Shown one piece after another: positions 23,301-34,538 of a stretch of 37,808 nucleotides of DNA (positions within the stretch are counted from its first letter, which is position 1; the number at the start of each line of letters is the position of its first letter). The translations under genes were made by a program, and so were the position numbers. The stretch comes from Prochlorococcus sp. AG-402-L18. GTDB taxonomy: Bacteria; Cyanobacteriota; Cyanobacteriia; PCC-6307; Cyanobiaceae. The stretch is taken from positions 1 to 37,808 of the forward strand of contig QCIL01000015.1 in NCBI GenBank assembly GCA_003216725.1, read 5' to 3'. The notes beneath the pieces are model-generated. The model made no database searches, was not told the DNA's origin, and saw nothing but the letters and a program-made list of their open reading frames with translations.

Positions 23301-23705
23301 ATGGCAATTTCACTAAAAGTTTTAGCTCCAAATAAAAATATTTATGAGGGGGAAGCTGAAGAAGTTATTCTCCCAAGTACGACAGGGCAAATCGGGGTTC
23401 TTCCTGGACATATATCTTTAGTTACGGCTATTGATATTGGCGTATTAAGACTAAGAATGAATTCAAAATGGCAATCTATAGCGTTAATGGGTGGTTTTGC
23501 TGAAATTGAATCTGATGAGGTTATCGTTCTTGTCAATAGCGCTGAAATCGGTTCTGAAATTAACATTCAGAATGCCGAAGAGTCTCTCAAAAAAGCAAAA
23601 TTAAAGGTTAGCAAGTTTTCTGAAAATGAAAAAAGTCCAGAAAAAATTAAGGCACTTAACGAAATTTCAAAAGCTGAAGCTAGAATTCAAGCCTCAAAAA
23701 ACTAA
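23301..23705 (+). CDS. atpC: ATP synthase F1 epsilon subunit
   Basis: 134 residues: N-terminal ten-strand beta-sandwich ([80 protein letters not shown]) and C-terminal helical hairpin ending in [18 protein letters not shown]. It contacts gamma and inhibits ATP hydrolysis. Follows atpD in the same operon. In chloroplast nomenclature this is atpE. Convergent with the PSRP-3 gene. Confidence 0.97.
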   Translation: MAISLKVLAPNKNIYEGEAEEVILPSTTGQIGVLPGHISLVTAIDIGVLRLRMNSKWQSIALMGGFAEIESDEVIVLVNSAEIGSEINIQNAEESLKKAKLKVSKFSENEKSPEKIKALNEISKAEARIQASKN

Positions 23706-23708
23706 AAT

Positions 23709-24191
23709 TTAAGCTGTTCCACAGAAAGTAACCTCAGGGAACTTTAACTTTGCTTCTTCTAATCTTTTTGTTTTACCTTCTTCTTGCCAATAATTTATTA
23801 CTTCAGTTGCCTTATTAAGTATTTCAACCCTCTCATTATCTGTAATCCAACCTTTATTCTCTAATTCACTTTTTAACTTTTCCCAAGCATCTTCTCTAGG
23901 CCAAAAGTAGTATGCGGTTAAAGGACTAGGACCTCCTCCAACTATCTGATCAACTGCCAATGCAACGTTATCGGGCAACCATAAAATTTTAATAATAAAT
24001 CTACCTTCATCAGGCTTTGGGGTATATCCAGTAGGTACTCCATCTTCATCGATTTTTGCTGCTGCCAAAACGGCATTAGCACCCATCATGCCTGCGTTTG
24101 GTGAAATTGTTTTTGAATTTTGAGAATCAATTTTTTTTTCGATTTGTCCTTGAACACTCTCATTAACCTTGTCTGATGAAGTCATACACAT
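23709..24191 (-). CDS. Plastid/cyanobacterial-specific ribosomal protein PSRP-3 (Ycf65)
   Basis: 30S subunit protein found in cyanobacteria and plastids. Signature regions: [40 protein letters not shown] ([10 protein letters not shown] is diagnostic), then [20 protein letters not shown] and [15 protein letters not shown] longer and divergent N-terminus (about 55 residues, with '[20 protein letters not shown]') precedes the core. Two in-frame ATGs (24191 and 24185) are equally plausible; both encode M before TSSDK. Convergent end to atpC, 3 bases apart. Confidence 0.9.
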   Translation of the reverse strand: MCMTSSDKVNESVQGQIEKKIDSQNSKTISPNAGMMGANAVLAAAKIDEDGVPTGYTPKPDEGRFIIKILWLPDNVALAVDQIVGGGPSPLTAYYFWPREDAWEKLKSELENKGWITDNERVEILNKATEVINYWQEEGKTKRLEEAKLKFPEVTFCGTA

Positions 24192-24291
24192 TTTTGAATA
24201 TTATTATTAATTTATCAGCTTGTGGACACTATTTGATTAATTCAATTAAAAATTCTTGCTTTTTTTAAATTGACATTCGTCTCACTCGAAA

Positions 24292-24450
24292 TTATCTATC
24301 ACAAGAAACTTTATAATAATCGTAAATTTTTTTTTCTAAAGAGTCCCAAAGATCTTTTGGTATATCATTTTCTTCTGCAAACATTCCAAGTTGACTAGCC
24401 AAGCTTCTTGCCTCAGATAGTTTCTCATCATAAGAATTGTTCTTATCCAT
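24292..24450 (-). CDS. Small conserved protein, 52 aa
   Basis: ATG 24450 gives MDKNNSYDEKLSEARSLASQ, then LGMFAEENDIPKDLWDSLEK and KIYDYYKVSCDR. A TTG start 17 codons upstream (24501) is possible but would cover mostly AT-rich leader. Acidic, helical, one cysteine at the end. It lies 55 bases downstream of pepP on the same strand and may be cotranscribed. The LGMFAEENDIPKDLWDSLEKKIYDYY pattern resembles cyanobacterial small proteins of unknown function. Confidence 0.65.
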   Translation of the reverse strand: MDKNNSYDEKLSEARSLASQLGMFAEENDIPKDLWDSLEKKIYDYYKVSCDR

Positions 24451-24505
24451 AAAATCTTTACTTTTATAATAAAAAATAAATCCAATATCTGGATAAGTCA
24501 AATTT

Positions 24506-25831
24506 CTAAAATTCTAAATCTGAGATTTCTTTCAAAGCTGCGCTACTAAGAATTTCTGGCTCATTTTCTGTAACAAGTACATCATCTTCAATTCTTATAC
24601 CAATACCTTTCCATTTTTCATCAATCTTTGGCTGACCTTGAGGAACCGGAATCCTATCGCTGATATAAATGCCAGGTTCCACAGTAAGTATCATTCCTTT
24701 TTGTAACGAAACATCATGTTCTCCCATTCTATATGCGCCCACATCATGAACATCCAAACCAAGCCAATGACCAGTCCTATGCATATACAAGTGTTTATAA
24801 GATCCATCTTCGATTATTCCATCTGTATCTCCTCTTAATAATCCAATTGATTTTAATCCCTCCACTAATATTCTTAAAGCAATATTATGAATATTACTTG
24901 CATTTGAACCAATTATTGCTTCATTAATAGCAGTTTTTTGGGCTTCAAGAACAATTTCATAAATTACTTTCTGCTCTTGAGTGAATCTTCCTCCAATAGG
25001 AATAGTTCTCGTGATATCACCATTGTAATAATCATTTAACGAACAGCCTGCATCTACAAGCAATAGTTCATCTTTATTTAATTCAGCGTTGTTTAGAGTG
25101 TAATGTAAAATACATGCGTTATCTCCTGAAGCAACTATAGAATTATAGGCAGGACCTCTAGCTCCTTGTTCCAGAAAGAACCCTTCTAACAGGCCTTGAA
25201 TCTGTCTTTCATTAGTTTTTGATGAAATAGACTGTCGAACTAACTCATGCGCTCTTGCTGAAATTTCAGCAGCTTCTCTCATCCTTTTTATTTCAAAATC
25301 ACTTTTAATTAATCTCATTTCATTGAGATAAATATCAGGAGATTTAATACCATTTGCCCCAGTTCCATGTCTTGAAAGCCCTTCAATTTCACTTGCAAAA
25401 ATGTCTAAAACAATTTTTTCAATACTTGGATTTTTACCTACAGAAAAAACAATTTCATCTGAACCTTTGATATATTTTGGTAATAGTTTTTCTAAATCAT
25501 GAATTGAATGAGCTTTATCGGCTTTAAACTCTTTTTCGGCTCCTTCTATTCCCCACCTAAAACCATGCCAAACCTCTTGAATTATATGTTTTGGTGTCAC
25601 AAATAAAATAAATCTTTCACCTTCAGGATTTTGGGACAAAAAAAGAGCAACAGAATCAGGTTCATCAAAACCAGTAAGATACCAAAAATTACTATCTTGT
25701 CTAAATGGATATTCACAATCTGCATGATGCCTAACTAAACTAGCACTTGGTATGATAGCTGCTTTACCATTTAAATTATTTAAGAAAAATTCTCTCCTTT
25801 CTTCAAAAATTTTGTAGTTGGACCTTAACAT
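24506..25831 (-). CDS. pepP: Xaa-Pro aminopeptidase (PepP/M24B)
   Basis: Removes N-terminal residues preceding proline. Metal-binding pattern of the pita-bread fold: LLVDAGCSLNDYYNGDITRT (two Asp), MHRTGHWLGLDVHDVGAYRM (His), MILTVEPGIYI (Glu) and GIGIRIEDDVLVT (Glu), with the creatinase N-terminal domain before them (about residues 1-170, including RQDSNFWYLTGFDEPDSVAL). 441 residues, full length. Divergent from the CorC/CNNM gene at 25901, about 70 bases apart. Confidence 0.93.
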   Translation of the reverse strand: MLRSNYKIFEERREFFLNNLNGKAAIIPSASLVRHHADCEYPFRQDSNFWYLTGFDEPDSVALFLSQNPEGERFILFVTPKHIIQEVWHGFRWGIEGAEKEFKADKAHSIHDLEKLLPKYIKGSDEIVFSVGKNPSIEKIVLDIFASEIEGLSRHGTGANGIKSPDIYLNEMRLIKSDFEIKRMREAAEISARAHELVRQSISSKTNERQIQGLLEGFFLEQGARGPAYNSIVASGDNACILHYTLNNAELNKDELLLVDAGCSLNDYYNGDITRTIPIGGRFTQEQKVIYEIVLEAQKTAINEAIIGSNASNIHNIALRILVEGLKSIGLLRGDTDGIIEDGSYKHLYMHRTGHWLGLDVHDVGAYRMGEHDVSLQKGMILTVEPGIYISDRIPVPQGQPKIDEKWKGIGIRIEDDVLVTENEPEILSSAALKEISDLEF

Positions 25832-25900
25832 GAATTTTCAGTTGGCGAGTTGAACAAAAAAGTGGAAGAATGAACTACAAGAGACAAATAAACAATTTTA

Positions 25901-26878
25901 ATGGAACCTAGTGTTTACATTCTAATTTTACTAATAATATTTATCTTAGTAGGTTCAGCATGTTGTTCAGGGGTGGAAGCGGCATTTTTAGCAGTCAATT
26001 CATTAAGAATTTTAGAATTAGCTTCAAAACAAAAGCCCAAAAGTGCTGCTGATCAATTACTTAAGCTAAGAAAACATCTTGGCAGAACTTTAACAGTAAT
26101 CACAATTACCAACAATGGATTCAACATAATAGGTAGCCTTCTTTTAGGAGTTTATGGTGGACTAATAATAAAAAGTAAATTGGGTTTATCATTATTCTCA
26201 ATTATTTTTTATATTTTAGTTGTTTTACTTGGTGAAGTACTACCTAAAGCTATTGGGACAAGATTTTCATTGCAGATAGCAATTTTATCAGTTCCTATTT
26301 TGAGAACATTAAACTCCTTAATGAGACCTTTTTTAATCTTAATTGAGCAATTATTTCCAGTTATTACCGCAGAAAATGAAATATCTACTGATGAAGAAGA
26401 GATAAGACAAATGGCTAAAATTGGATCCCAGAAAGGTTACATAGAGGCTGACGAAGCAGCGATGATAATGAAAGTTTTCCAACTTAACGATTTAAAAGCC
26501 AAAGATTTAATGATCCCCAGAGTATCTGCACCAAGTTTGGATGGATCATCTGAACTGGAGACAATTTCAAACCTTATCATTTCAAATAATTCACCCTGGT
26601 GGGTTGTCTTAGGAGATAAAGTTGACAAAATACAAGGAATTGCAAGACGAGAAAGATTACTAACAGGACTTATCAAAGGAGAAAATAAGAAATTAATATC
26701 AGAATTATGCGAACCCGTTGATTACATACCTGAGATGATTAAAGTAGATAAGTTATTAACAAGATTTGACATAGATCATAAAGGCGTAAAAGTAGTAGTA
26801 GATGAATTCGGAGGGTTTGTGGGGATCATTGGTTCTGAAGCAGTTCTCTCAGTATTAGCAGGATGGTGGAAAGAATAA
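25901..26878 (+). CDS. CNNM/CorC-type membrane protein (DUF21 plus CBS)
   Basis: N-terminal DUF21-like domain with three or four helices (IFILVGSACCSGVEAAFLAV, NNGFNIIGSLLLGVYGG, SLFSIIFYILVVLLGEVLPK). Two CBS repeats follow (about residues 190-325, LMIPRVSAPSLDGSSELETI and VVVDEFGGFVGIIG). Such proteins handle divalent cation efflux (Mg, Co). The usual C-terminal CorC domain is absent. The GEVLPK motif after the third helix is the family signature. The downstream GTPase starts 2 bases after the stop, so the two likely form an operon. Confidence 0.85.
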   Translation: MEPSVYILILLIIFILVGSACCSGVEAAFLAVNSLRILELASKQKPKSAADQLLKLRKHLGRTLTVITITNNGFNIIGSLLLGVYGGLIIKSKLGLSLFSIIFYILVVLLGEVLPKAIGTRFSLQIAILSVPILRTLNSLMRPFLILIEQLFPVITAENEISTDEEEIRQMAKIGSQKGYIEADEAAMIMKVFQLNDLKAKDLMIPRVSAPSLDGSSELETISNLIISNNSPWWVVLGDKVDKIQGIARRERLLTGLIKGENKKLISELCEPVDYIPEMIKVDKLLTRFDIDHKGVKVVVDEFGGFVGIIGSEAVLSVLAGWWKE

Positions 26879-26880
26879 TT

Positions 26881-28122
26881 ATGATACAAGCGGAAATCGA
26901 TAGACATTATTTGCTCTTAAAAAATTGGTGGGAAAGCGTAGATTTAACAACCTATGAAAAAAAGCATCTGAACAAAGAAATCATATCTTTTAATCAACAA
27001 CTATTTAGGCTAAAAGAGAAAAAAATAAGAATTGGTTTTTATGGAAAAGCGGGCGTAGGTAAATCATCTATATTAAATTCATTATTTAATCAAAAAAAAT
27101 TTAAAACAGGAGTTATTAATGGCTCTACAAAAAAAATTGAAATAAATGAATGGCCTTTTAATCATAAGATACTTAAAACTATCGAATTATTAGATTCACC
27201 TGGTTTTGATTTTTGTAATGTAGAAAATCCAAAAAATATTTTCACGCAAATATATAATTCAGAACTAATTTATTTCATAATTACTGGTGACATCAATAGA
27301 AATGAACTATCTGAAATAGATTTTTTTATAAAAAATGGGAAAAAAATTATTATTATTCTTAATAAAATTGATATTTGGAGTGATTTAGAAATAAAAAAGA
27401 TTTTAGAAAATATAAAATCAAAGCTTCCAGAAAATTTAAATATTCCAATATTTTTGAATACACAAAATAATATAAAAAGTCACTTAATAGATACACTAAA
27501 TAAGTATGGTGAAAATTTATTGATATTAAACTCTTTACAATTAGCCGACAAATTATTTTTAAAAATAAAAGAACAAAGATTAAAAAGACGACAAAAAGAA
27601 GCTCAAACTATAATAGGCAAATTTGCAACAATAAAAGCATCAGGGGTTGCTTTAAACCCATTAATTTTATTAGACATAGCTGGAAGTTTCGCTTTAGATA
27701 CAGCTTTAATTAATGAATTAAGTAAGGTTTATGGACTAACTATTAAAGGGGAATCAGCAAAAAATATTATCAAAAAAATTTCACTAAATAATATTCTTTT
27801 AGGAGCAACCCAAGTTGGGGTTAATACATCATTTAATGTTATACGTAAAATAATCTTAGCTACAGCACCTTTTACAAATGGATTATCTTTATTGCCATAC
27901 GGACCAATTTCTATTATTCAAGCTGCAATAGCAGTTCGTTCCACAAGAACTTTAGGTAAATTAGCAGCGAAAGAAATATTCCATAGAAGCAAAGTATGTA
28001 GTATCGATCCGTCTTTAATAATACAAAGAATAATCATTAAAGAACCGGAAATTTTCAACTATACAAAAATTTATTTATCTAACAGACTTTTAGAAAATAA
28101 TTTCGTAATTTTTTTACCTTGA
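26881..28122 (+). CDS. Membrane-associated GTPase (Era/dynamin-like), 413 aa
   Basis: P-loop GTPase: G1 GKAGVGKSSILNSL, G3 DSPGF, G4 NKID. The C-terminal half has two hydrophobic stretches (about residues 255-275 FATIKASGVALNPLILLDIA and 320-360) like the DUF697-containing GTPases that act at membranes. The GTG at 26863 would add six residues overlapping the upstream gene, so ATG 26881 is chosen. Stop overlaps the nadD TTG by 3 bases. Role unknown; in some cyanobacteria such proteins pair with transporters. Confidence 0.8.
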   Translation: MIQAEIDRHYLLLKNWWESVDLTTYEKKHLNKEIISFNQQLFRLKEKKIRIGFYGKAGVGKSSILNSLFNQKKFKTGVINGSTKKIEINEWPFNHKILKTIELLDSPGFDFCNVENPKNIFTQIYNSELIYFIITGDINRNELSEIDFFIKNGKKIIIILNKIDIWSDLEIKKILENIKSKLPENLNIPIFLNTQNNIKSHLIDTLNKYGENLLILNSLQLADKLFLKIKEQRLKRRQKEAQTIIGKFATIKASGVALNPLILLDIAGSFALDTALINELSKVYGLTIKGESAKNIIKKISLNNILLGATQVGVNTSFNVIRKIILATAPFTNGLSLLPYGPISIIQAAIAVRSTRTLGKLAAKEIFHRSKVCSIDPSLIIQRIIIKEPEIFNYTKIYLSNRLLENNFVIFLP

Positions 28123-28691
28123 AAAATTTTACAGAAAATAGAATTGCCTTGTTTGGTACAAGTGCAGATCCACCTACAGTGGGTCACAAAAAAATACTAG
28201 AAGAGTTGTCAAAAATGTATTCATGTACAATTGCCTATGCAAGTAATAATCCAAAGAAAAAACATAAAGAAAATATTTATTTTAGAAGCCTTCTACTACA
28301 AACCTTAATTGAAGATATTAATAATCCAAAAATCATATTTAATCAAAACATAAGCAGTCCATGGGCTATAGATTCTATAAAAAAATGTAAAAGTATATAT
28401 ACCTCTCAAAAAATAGATTTTGTGATAGGTAGTGATTTGCTTACAGAGATTTTTTCATGGAAGAATTTTGATAAGATTTTTCAAGAGGTAAGATTACTTA
28501 TTATCAAAAGAGAAGGTTATATTATTGAATTAAATACTCTTCAACTTTTAAAAACTCATCAAGTGCTCTTTGAAATTTCTTCTTTAAAAATTCCAAATAT
28601 TTCTAGCTCATTAGTTAGATTTAAAAGAGATTATTCTGATTTACCTAAATCTTTAATCAAAATAGTAAAGAAGAATAATTTATATTTATAG
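28119..28691 (+). CDS. nadD: Nicotinate-nucleotide adenylyltransferase
   Basis: Nucleotidyltransferase motif FGTSADPPTVGHKKILEELS ((H/T)xGH) and C-terminal ISSSLVRFKRDYS, matching ISSTxIR. Converts nicotinate mononucleotide plus ATP to deamido-NAD. 190 residues. TTG start overlaps the GTPase stop (TTGA). Directly followed, 14 bases later, by nadE, so two consecutive steps of NAD synthesis are coupled in one operon. The first motif differs from the common GGxFDPxHxGH, as is usual in this group. Confidence 0.88.
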   Translation: MKNFTENRIALFGTSADPPTVGHKKILEELSKMYSCTIAYASNNPKKKHKENIYFRSLLLQTLIEDINNPKIIFNQNISSPWAIDSIKKCKSIYTSQKIDFVIGSDLLTEIFSWKNFDKIFQEVRLLIIKREGYIIELNTLQLLKTHQVLFEISSLKIPNISSSLVRFKRDYSDLPKSLIKIVKKNNLYL

Positions 28692-28705
28692 AGTCAATTA
28701 ATTTA

Positions 28706-30403
28706 ATGAAATTTTTTCTTGCTCAAATGAATCCAACTGTTGGAGATCTAGAAAGCAATGCTGAGAAAATATTTCATGCTGCTTCTGTGGCCTATCAAAA
28801 TTCTGCGGATATTGTTCTTACCCCGGAATTATCATTATGGGGATATCCTGCTAAAGATTTACTTCTAAAAAAAGATTTAATTGAAAAGCAATACGTAATT
28901 TTAGACAAATTATCTTTTAATGTTAAAAAAAAATATGGTAATTTAAGCGTCGCAGTTGGAATTGCAGAAAGGATTAATGATTCTTTTTTCCCAAATCTAT
29001 ATAATTCTATTGTTCTCATAGAAGATGGAGGGTGGGTAACAATCGCAAGAAAAATTATTCTTCCAACATATGAGGTATTTGATGAAAAAAGATACTTTAG
29101 GTCTGAAGAGAAAGTATCCATAATTTCAAAAAAAACCAAAAACAAAATTTGGAAGCTAGGAATAACTATATGCGAAGATTTATGGGTTAATCAAAATATA
29201 GAGGGTAGAGGCATTCATAAAGAGAATCCTATCTCTGATTTAAAAAACAAAAAGATTGATATCTTATTAAACTTTTCAGCCTCTCCATTTACCTTCAAAA
29301 AACAAGAATTAAGGAACAAAGTTTCAAATTTTGCTGCTAAATATTTAAAAGTGCCTCTCATATATGTAAATCAAATAGGTGCTAATGATAATTTAATTTT
29401 TGATGGGAATAGTTTTATTATTAACGAAAGGGGATCAAAAATTAAACAGTTAAAGTCCTTTTCTGAGGATATGACATGTTGGGATATTAAAGAAAGTACA
29501 ATTTTAAAATGCGAAAATCAATCTTCTGATATTGCTTCAGTTTTTGAAGCACTAGTTCTAGGGGTAAAAGATTATGCAAAAAAATGTGGTTTTAAAACAG
29601 CTCTAATAGGATTAAGCGGTGGTATTGACTCAGCCCTAGTTTCTGTAATCGCAACTGCCGCTTTGGGGCGTAAAAACATATATTGTGTCTCAATGCCCTC
29701 AAAATGGAGCACAGATCATTCAAAGATTGATGCTAAGGGATTAGTAGACAGATTAAAAATAAATTTAGATACAATTTCAATTGAAAATCTTATGTCTTCT
29801 TTTGAGAAATCTTTTAAAGAAAGTTTAAATTTACAGCCAGAAGGGATAACAAATCAAAATATCCAATCAAGAATAAGGGGCACCTTATTAATGGCATTAG
29901 CTAATCAGAAAAAACATTTGTTGCTTTCAACAGGAAATAAATCTGAATTAGCAGTTGGTTATTGTACTTTATATGGTGATATGAATGGAGGATTATCAGT
30001 TATCGGTGATTTATATAAAACTAATGTTTTTAAATTATGTAATTGGCTAGATAGTGAAGAATCAGCAGAACATAGAAAGATTTACAAATTAGAATATGAG
30101 ACAGAAATCATTGGTAAAAATATTCTTTCAAAAGCTCCAAGTGCTGAACTTGGCCCAAATCAATTTGATACTGATTCATTGCCTCCTTATCCTCTTTTAG
30201 ATAAAATTCTAAAGAGCATTATTGAAGAAAAAAAAGACTTTAGTAATCTGGAAAAAGATGGTTATAAAAAAGAATTAATTTTCCAAATTATTGCACTAAT
30301 AAAAAAAGCTGAATTCAAAAGAAAACAAGCTCCTCCAATACTTAAATTAAGTAGTCAATCACTGGGTAATGATTGGAGAGTGCCAATCGCAATTTCTTAT
30401 TAA
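28706..30403 (+). CDS. nadE: Glutamine-dependent NAD+ synthetase
   Basis: Two domains: an N-terminal nitrilase-type glutaminase with catalytic triad Glu41 (TPELSLWGYP), Lys116 (RKIILPTYEVFDE) and Cys156 (LGITICEDLW), and a C-terminal ATP-pyrophosphatase synthetase with SGGIDSAL at 304-311. 565 residues. It converts deamido-NAD to NAD using glutamine nitrogen. Downstream of nadD in the same transcript; ends convergent with the DUF3326 gene 15 bases away. Confidence 0.95.
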   Translation: MKFFLAQMNPTVGDLESNAEKIFHAASVAYQNSADIVLTPELSLWGYPAKDLLLKKDLIEKQYVILDKLSFNVKKKYGNLSVAVGIAERINDSFFPNLYNSIVLIEDGGWVTIARKIILPTYEVFDEKRYFRSEEKVSIISKKTKNKIWKLGITICEDLWVNQNIEGRGIHKENPISDLKNKKIDILLNFSASPFTFKKQELRNKVSNFAAKYLKVPLIYVNQIGANDNLIFDGNSFIINERGSKIKQLKSFSEDMTCWDIKESTILKCENQSSDIASVFEALVLGVKDYAKKCGFKTALIGLSGGIDSALVSVIATAALGRKNIYCVSMPSKWSTDHSKIDAKGLVDRLKINLDTISIENLMSSFEKSFKESLNLQPEGITNQNIQSRIRGTLLMALANQKKHLLLSTGNKSELAVGYCTLYGDMNGGLSVIGDLYKTNVFKLCNWLDSEESAEHRKIYKLEYETEIIGKNILSKAPSAELGPNQFDTDSLPPYPLLDKILKSIIEEKKDFSNLEKDGYKKELIFQIIALIKKAEFKRKQAPPILKLSSQSLGNDWRVPIAISY

Positions 30404-30417
30404 AATGAAAAATCCTC

Positions 30418-31467
30418 TTACATTATTTTTTGTATTTTATTCAGAGGCCTTTGAATTGATTTAGGGTTAATTCCATGTCTTAAAGAAAGGATAAAACCTG
30501 CGGCCTCGAAGTAATTATTTACTTTTATGAGATTTGGACAATTAAATTTTTGATCATCAATATCAATTGAATTTTTATTTCTTACAGAAATAATATTCAA
30601 CCCTCTTTCAATAGAAGCTAAAACCCCTTCTCCACCTAGTGCCCCACTTGGCACAACAATAGAATCTGTCTGATTAGGGTGTATAGTAATCACCTCTTTA
30701 TGATCAGGCAACTCTACAAGATCTGGTGCATTGCTTAAACCGATCAGCACAGAGGGCAAAAATGTATATCCTATTTCTTCTGATGCTGCACGAGGGTCTG
30801 TATTTTCATTAATTTCGATAGGGATTAAAGCTGGTGCATGAGCACAGGGTACTTTCAAAAACTTACTTATCAAGTGACTGATTACAGCCTCAACTCCTGC
30901 TATGGGATCTATACCTTTACCCTCTCGATAAGAATTTGTAATATTTAGATCTAAGTGGTCAGGAAATTTTGCCACAATTGCTAATGCCGTTGCACCATTT
31001 TCGATTAACTTTTCACCTGCTTCAATTAAGGTATCAGGATTTTCAATTAAGCCTCCACTTAAACCATTAAAATGTTGATCTATAACTATACCTAAGGGTT
31101 TTTTGGTTAGTACATAAGAGTGAACATCAATTCCTAATGTTGCCACGCAGGCATCAGCAGCTTGTAGATGCCTTACTAATAATTCGTGTTCAATACTTGA
31201 ATCAAAAATTATACCAACTTTCTGCTTATTCACCTTTTTAAGCCCTATTTCTCCTTTTGCAAATCTATCTAAGCTATAGCCTTCCACATAAAAAATATCT
31301 TTATGTTTCTCAGAAAGAGAACCCCCATTCATCACATTAGGATGAGTAATTAAACATCCACTTGCAGAAGCTAACAACTTTGCAACTGGGAGAGCATCAC
31401 CCGCAAATCCACCCAATTCGCAACCAATCCCTGTTGGAATTAAAAAAATCGTTTGAGATATACCCAT
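30418..31467 (-). CDS. DUF3326 family protein, 349 aa
   Basis: Cyanobacteria/plant family of unknown function. Stretches typical of it: IFLIPTGIGCELGGFAGDAL, PVAKLLASASGCLITHPNVM, DFVHSYVLTKKPLGI-like regions, GNGATALAIVAKFPD and CAHAPALIPIEINENTDPRA. It resembles an alpha/beta enzyme with conserved glycine-rich loops, but no cofactor motif is certain. Encoded 20 bases downstream of the 67-residue gene on the same strand, possibly cotranscribed with the ferredoxin. Confidence 0.82.
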   Translation of the reverse strand: MGISQTIFLIPTGIGCELGGFAGDALPVAKLLASASGCLITHPNVMNGGSLSEKHKDIFYVEGYSLDRFAKGEIGLKKVNKQKVGIIFDSSIEHELLVRHLQAADACVATLGIDVHSYVLTKKPLGIVIDQHFNGLSGGLIENPDTLIEAGEKLIENGATALAIVAKFPDHLDLNITNSYREGKGIDPIAGVEAVISHLISKFLKVPCAHAPALIPIEINENTDPRAASEEIGYTFLPSVLIGLSNAPDLVELPDHKEVITIHPNQTDSIVVPSGALGGEGVLASIERGLNIISVRNKNSIDIDDQKFNCPNLIKVNNYFEAAGFILSLRHGINPKSIQRPLNKIQKIM

Positions 31468-31486
31468 TTCCTGATTTATTAAATAT

Positions 31487-31690
31487 CTAGAAATTAGATG
31501 AATTTAAAAGAACAGCATTAATCCTTATTTTTTTAGCATTTAAAGAATCTACTGAATCTTCAATATTAATAATCGACCACCTAATAATTTCACCTTTGCT
31601 CAAAAGATTATTAACTATAAAAGTTCTCAAATTAGCAATCTTTATTGAAATTGGCCAATCTAAATATAAATCCACTATTTTTAATCTCAT
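31487..31690 (-). CDS. Conserved small protein coupled to ferredoxin, 67 aa
   Basis: MRLKIVDLYLDWPISIKIAN starts a predicted beta strand-helix pattern, then LRTFIVNNLLSKGEIIRWSI and INIEDSVDSLNAKKIRINAV. Its ATG overlaps the stop of the ferredoxin gene by 4 bases, so translation is coupled. No recognisable motifs, no cysteines. Small proteins in this position may serve the ferredoxin, but this is inference. Confidence 0.65.
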   Translation of the reverse strand: MRLKIVDLYLDWPISIKIANLRTFIVNNLLSKGEIIRWSIINIEDSVDSLNAKKIRINAVLLNSSNF

Positions 31691-32013
31691 TTTTGATATT
31701 TGCCAAATTGATTATTATATAAGCTTTCTTCAATTTCATCACCCACAATAATATGTAAATTTGATTTTGGATAAGCAACACATAAAAGAGCAAAACCTTT
31801 CTTTTGGAGATCTTCATTTAAACCCATAGCATCATTTTGTTCAACTGACCCATCAACTATCTTTGAAGCACAACTAGTACAAACTCCAGAACAGCAACTA
31901 CTTGGTAAATCAATACCATTTTCTTTGGCAGCAGATATTATATCTTGATCTTCAAGACATAAAAAATTAAAGGTCTTTTTATCAATTTCAACTTTTATAT
32001 TATATTTAGACAT
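31687..32013 (-). CDS. [2Fe-2S] ferredoxin, 108 aa
   Basis: Plant-type ferredoxin fold: KYNIKVEIDKKTFNFLCLED, the cluster loop LPSSCCSGVCTSCASKIVDG (CxxxxCxxC) and a distant fourth Cys in KGFALLCVAYPKSNLHIIVG. Loop SCCSGVCTSC supplies the first three ligands. It carries electrons; the partner is not obvious. Paralogue of petF rather than the photosynthetic form, judged by the divergent C-terminus. Downstream of atpG by 9 bases on the same strand, so it may belong to the ATP synthase transcript's end. Confidence 0.87.
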   Translation of the reverse strand: MSKYNIKVEIDKKTFNFLCLEDQDIISAAKENGIDLPSSCCSGVCTSCASKIVDGSVEQNDAMGLNEDLQKKGFALLCVAYPKSNLHIIVGDEIEESLYNNQFGKYQK

Positions 32014-32022
32014 TTTTTGTAA

Positions 32023-32973
32023 TTAAACGGAGGAACCTCCCACAACTTCTAATATCTCCTGTGTAATTGCAGCTTGTCTTGCTTTATTATAAGTAAGATT
32101 AAGTGTACTCGCTAATTCTTTAGCATTATCGCTTGCATTATTCATGGCAGTCATTCTACATGCAAGTTCTGAAGCAGCAGATTCTTGAAGAGCTCTAAGG
32201 ACTTGATTCTGCAAGTATAAAGGCAATAAAGAATCTAATAATTGATCAGGGCTTTGTTCGAAAACGATATCAGAGGGCAATTTCCCTGATTCATTCTTCT
32301 GCATATTAGATTTCTCTACAAGTAATTTAGTATCTTTTGTTGTCAATCTAAAAATTTCATCATTTTCTTCAGCTATTCCTTGGGGGTCTAAAGGTAATAA
32401 AGTTTGCACAACAGGCGCACAACTTACGAGAGTAATAAACTTTGTATAAATTATTTCTACCCTATCAGTACTTTCTGATAAAAATTCCGCTAAAACTTCA
32501 CTAGTTATACCTTCAGAATCATCTGCTGTTGGCACTTGTTCTAGTTCTTTGAAAGTGCTTTTTATAGTATATTTATCTAATCTATTTTGAAAATAACCTA
32601 TTGCTTTTTTGCCGACTAAGATCAAATTTGGCTCATAACCCTTTTTAATTAATTCCGCATATCTTTTTTCTACTTTTTTAATAATATTTGTATTATAGCC
32701 TCCACATAAGCCTCTATCGGCAGTTATACAAACTAGAGAAATTGTTTTTACGTCTCTTTTGGATAAGAGAGGAGAATCTACAGCTTCAAATTGAACTCTT
32801 GATTGAATATTCTCTAAAACACGAGCAAGTTTGTCTGCAAAAGGCCTACTTTTTAAAACTTGATCTTGAGCTCTTCGAACTTTAGCAGCTGCAACTAGTC
32901 TCATAGCTTCTGTTATTTTTCTTGTATTTTTAACAGAAACAATTCGATCTCTGATTTCTTTAAGATTTGCCAT
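32023..32973 (-). CDS. atpG: ATP synthase F1 gamma subunit
   Basis: Central-stalk subunit. N-terminal coiled-coil start MANLKEIRDRIVSVKNTRKI, then VCITADRGLCGGYNTNIIKK (ADRGLCGG signature), and C-terminal MTAMNNASDNAKELASTLNL plus TYNKARQAAITQEILEVVGG. 316 residues: longer than the E. coli form because of the cyanobacterial insertion in the middle. Last F1 gene of the minus-strand operon, 17 bases after atpA. Chloroplast name atpC. Confidence 0.97.
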   Translation of the reverse strand: MANLKEIRDRIVSVKNTRKITEAMRLVAAAKVRRAQDQVLKSRPFADKLARVLENIQSRVQFEAVDSPLLSKRDVKTISLVCITADRGLCGGYNTNIIKKVEKRYAELIKKGYEPNLILVGKKAIGYFQNRLDKYTIKSTFKELEQVPTADDSEGITSEVLAEFLSESTDRVEIIYTKFITLVSCAPVVQTLLPLDPQGIAEENDEIFRLTTKDTKLLVEKSNMQKNESGKLPSDIVFEQSPDQLLDSLLPLYLQNQVLRALQESAASELACRMTAMNNASDNAKELASTLNLTYNKARQAAITQEILEVVGGSSV

Positions 32974-32990
32974 GATATCCTCAAATAAAT

Positions 32991-34520
<1,530 letters not shown>

Positions 34521-34538
34521 TTAAGGTTGATTTAAAAG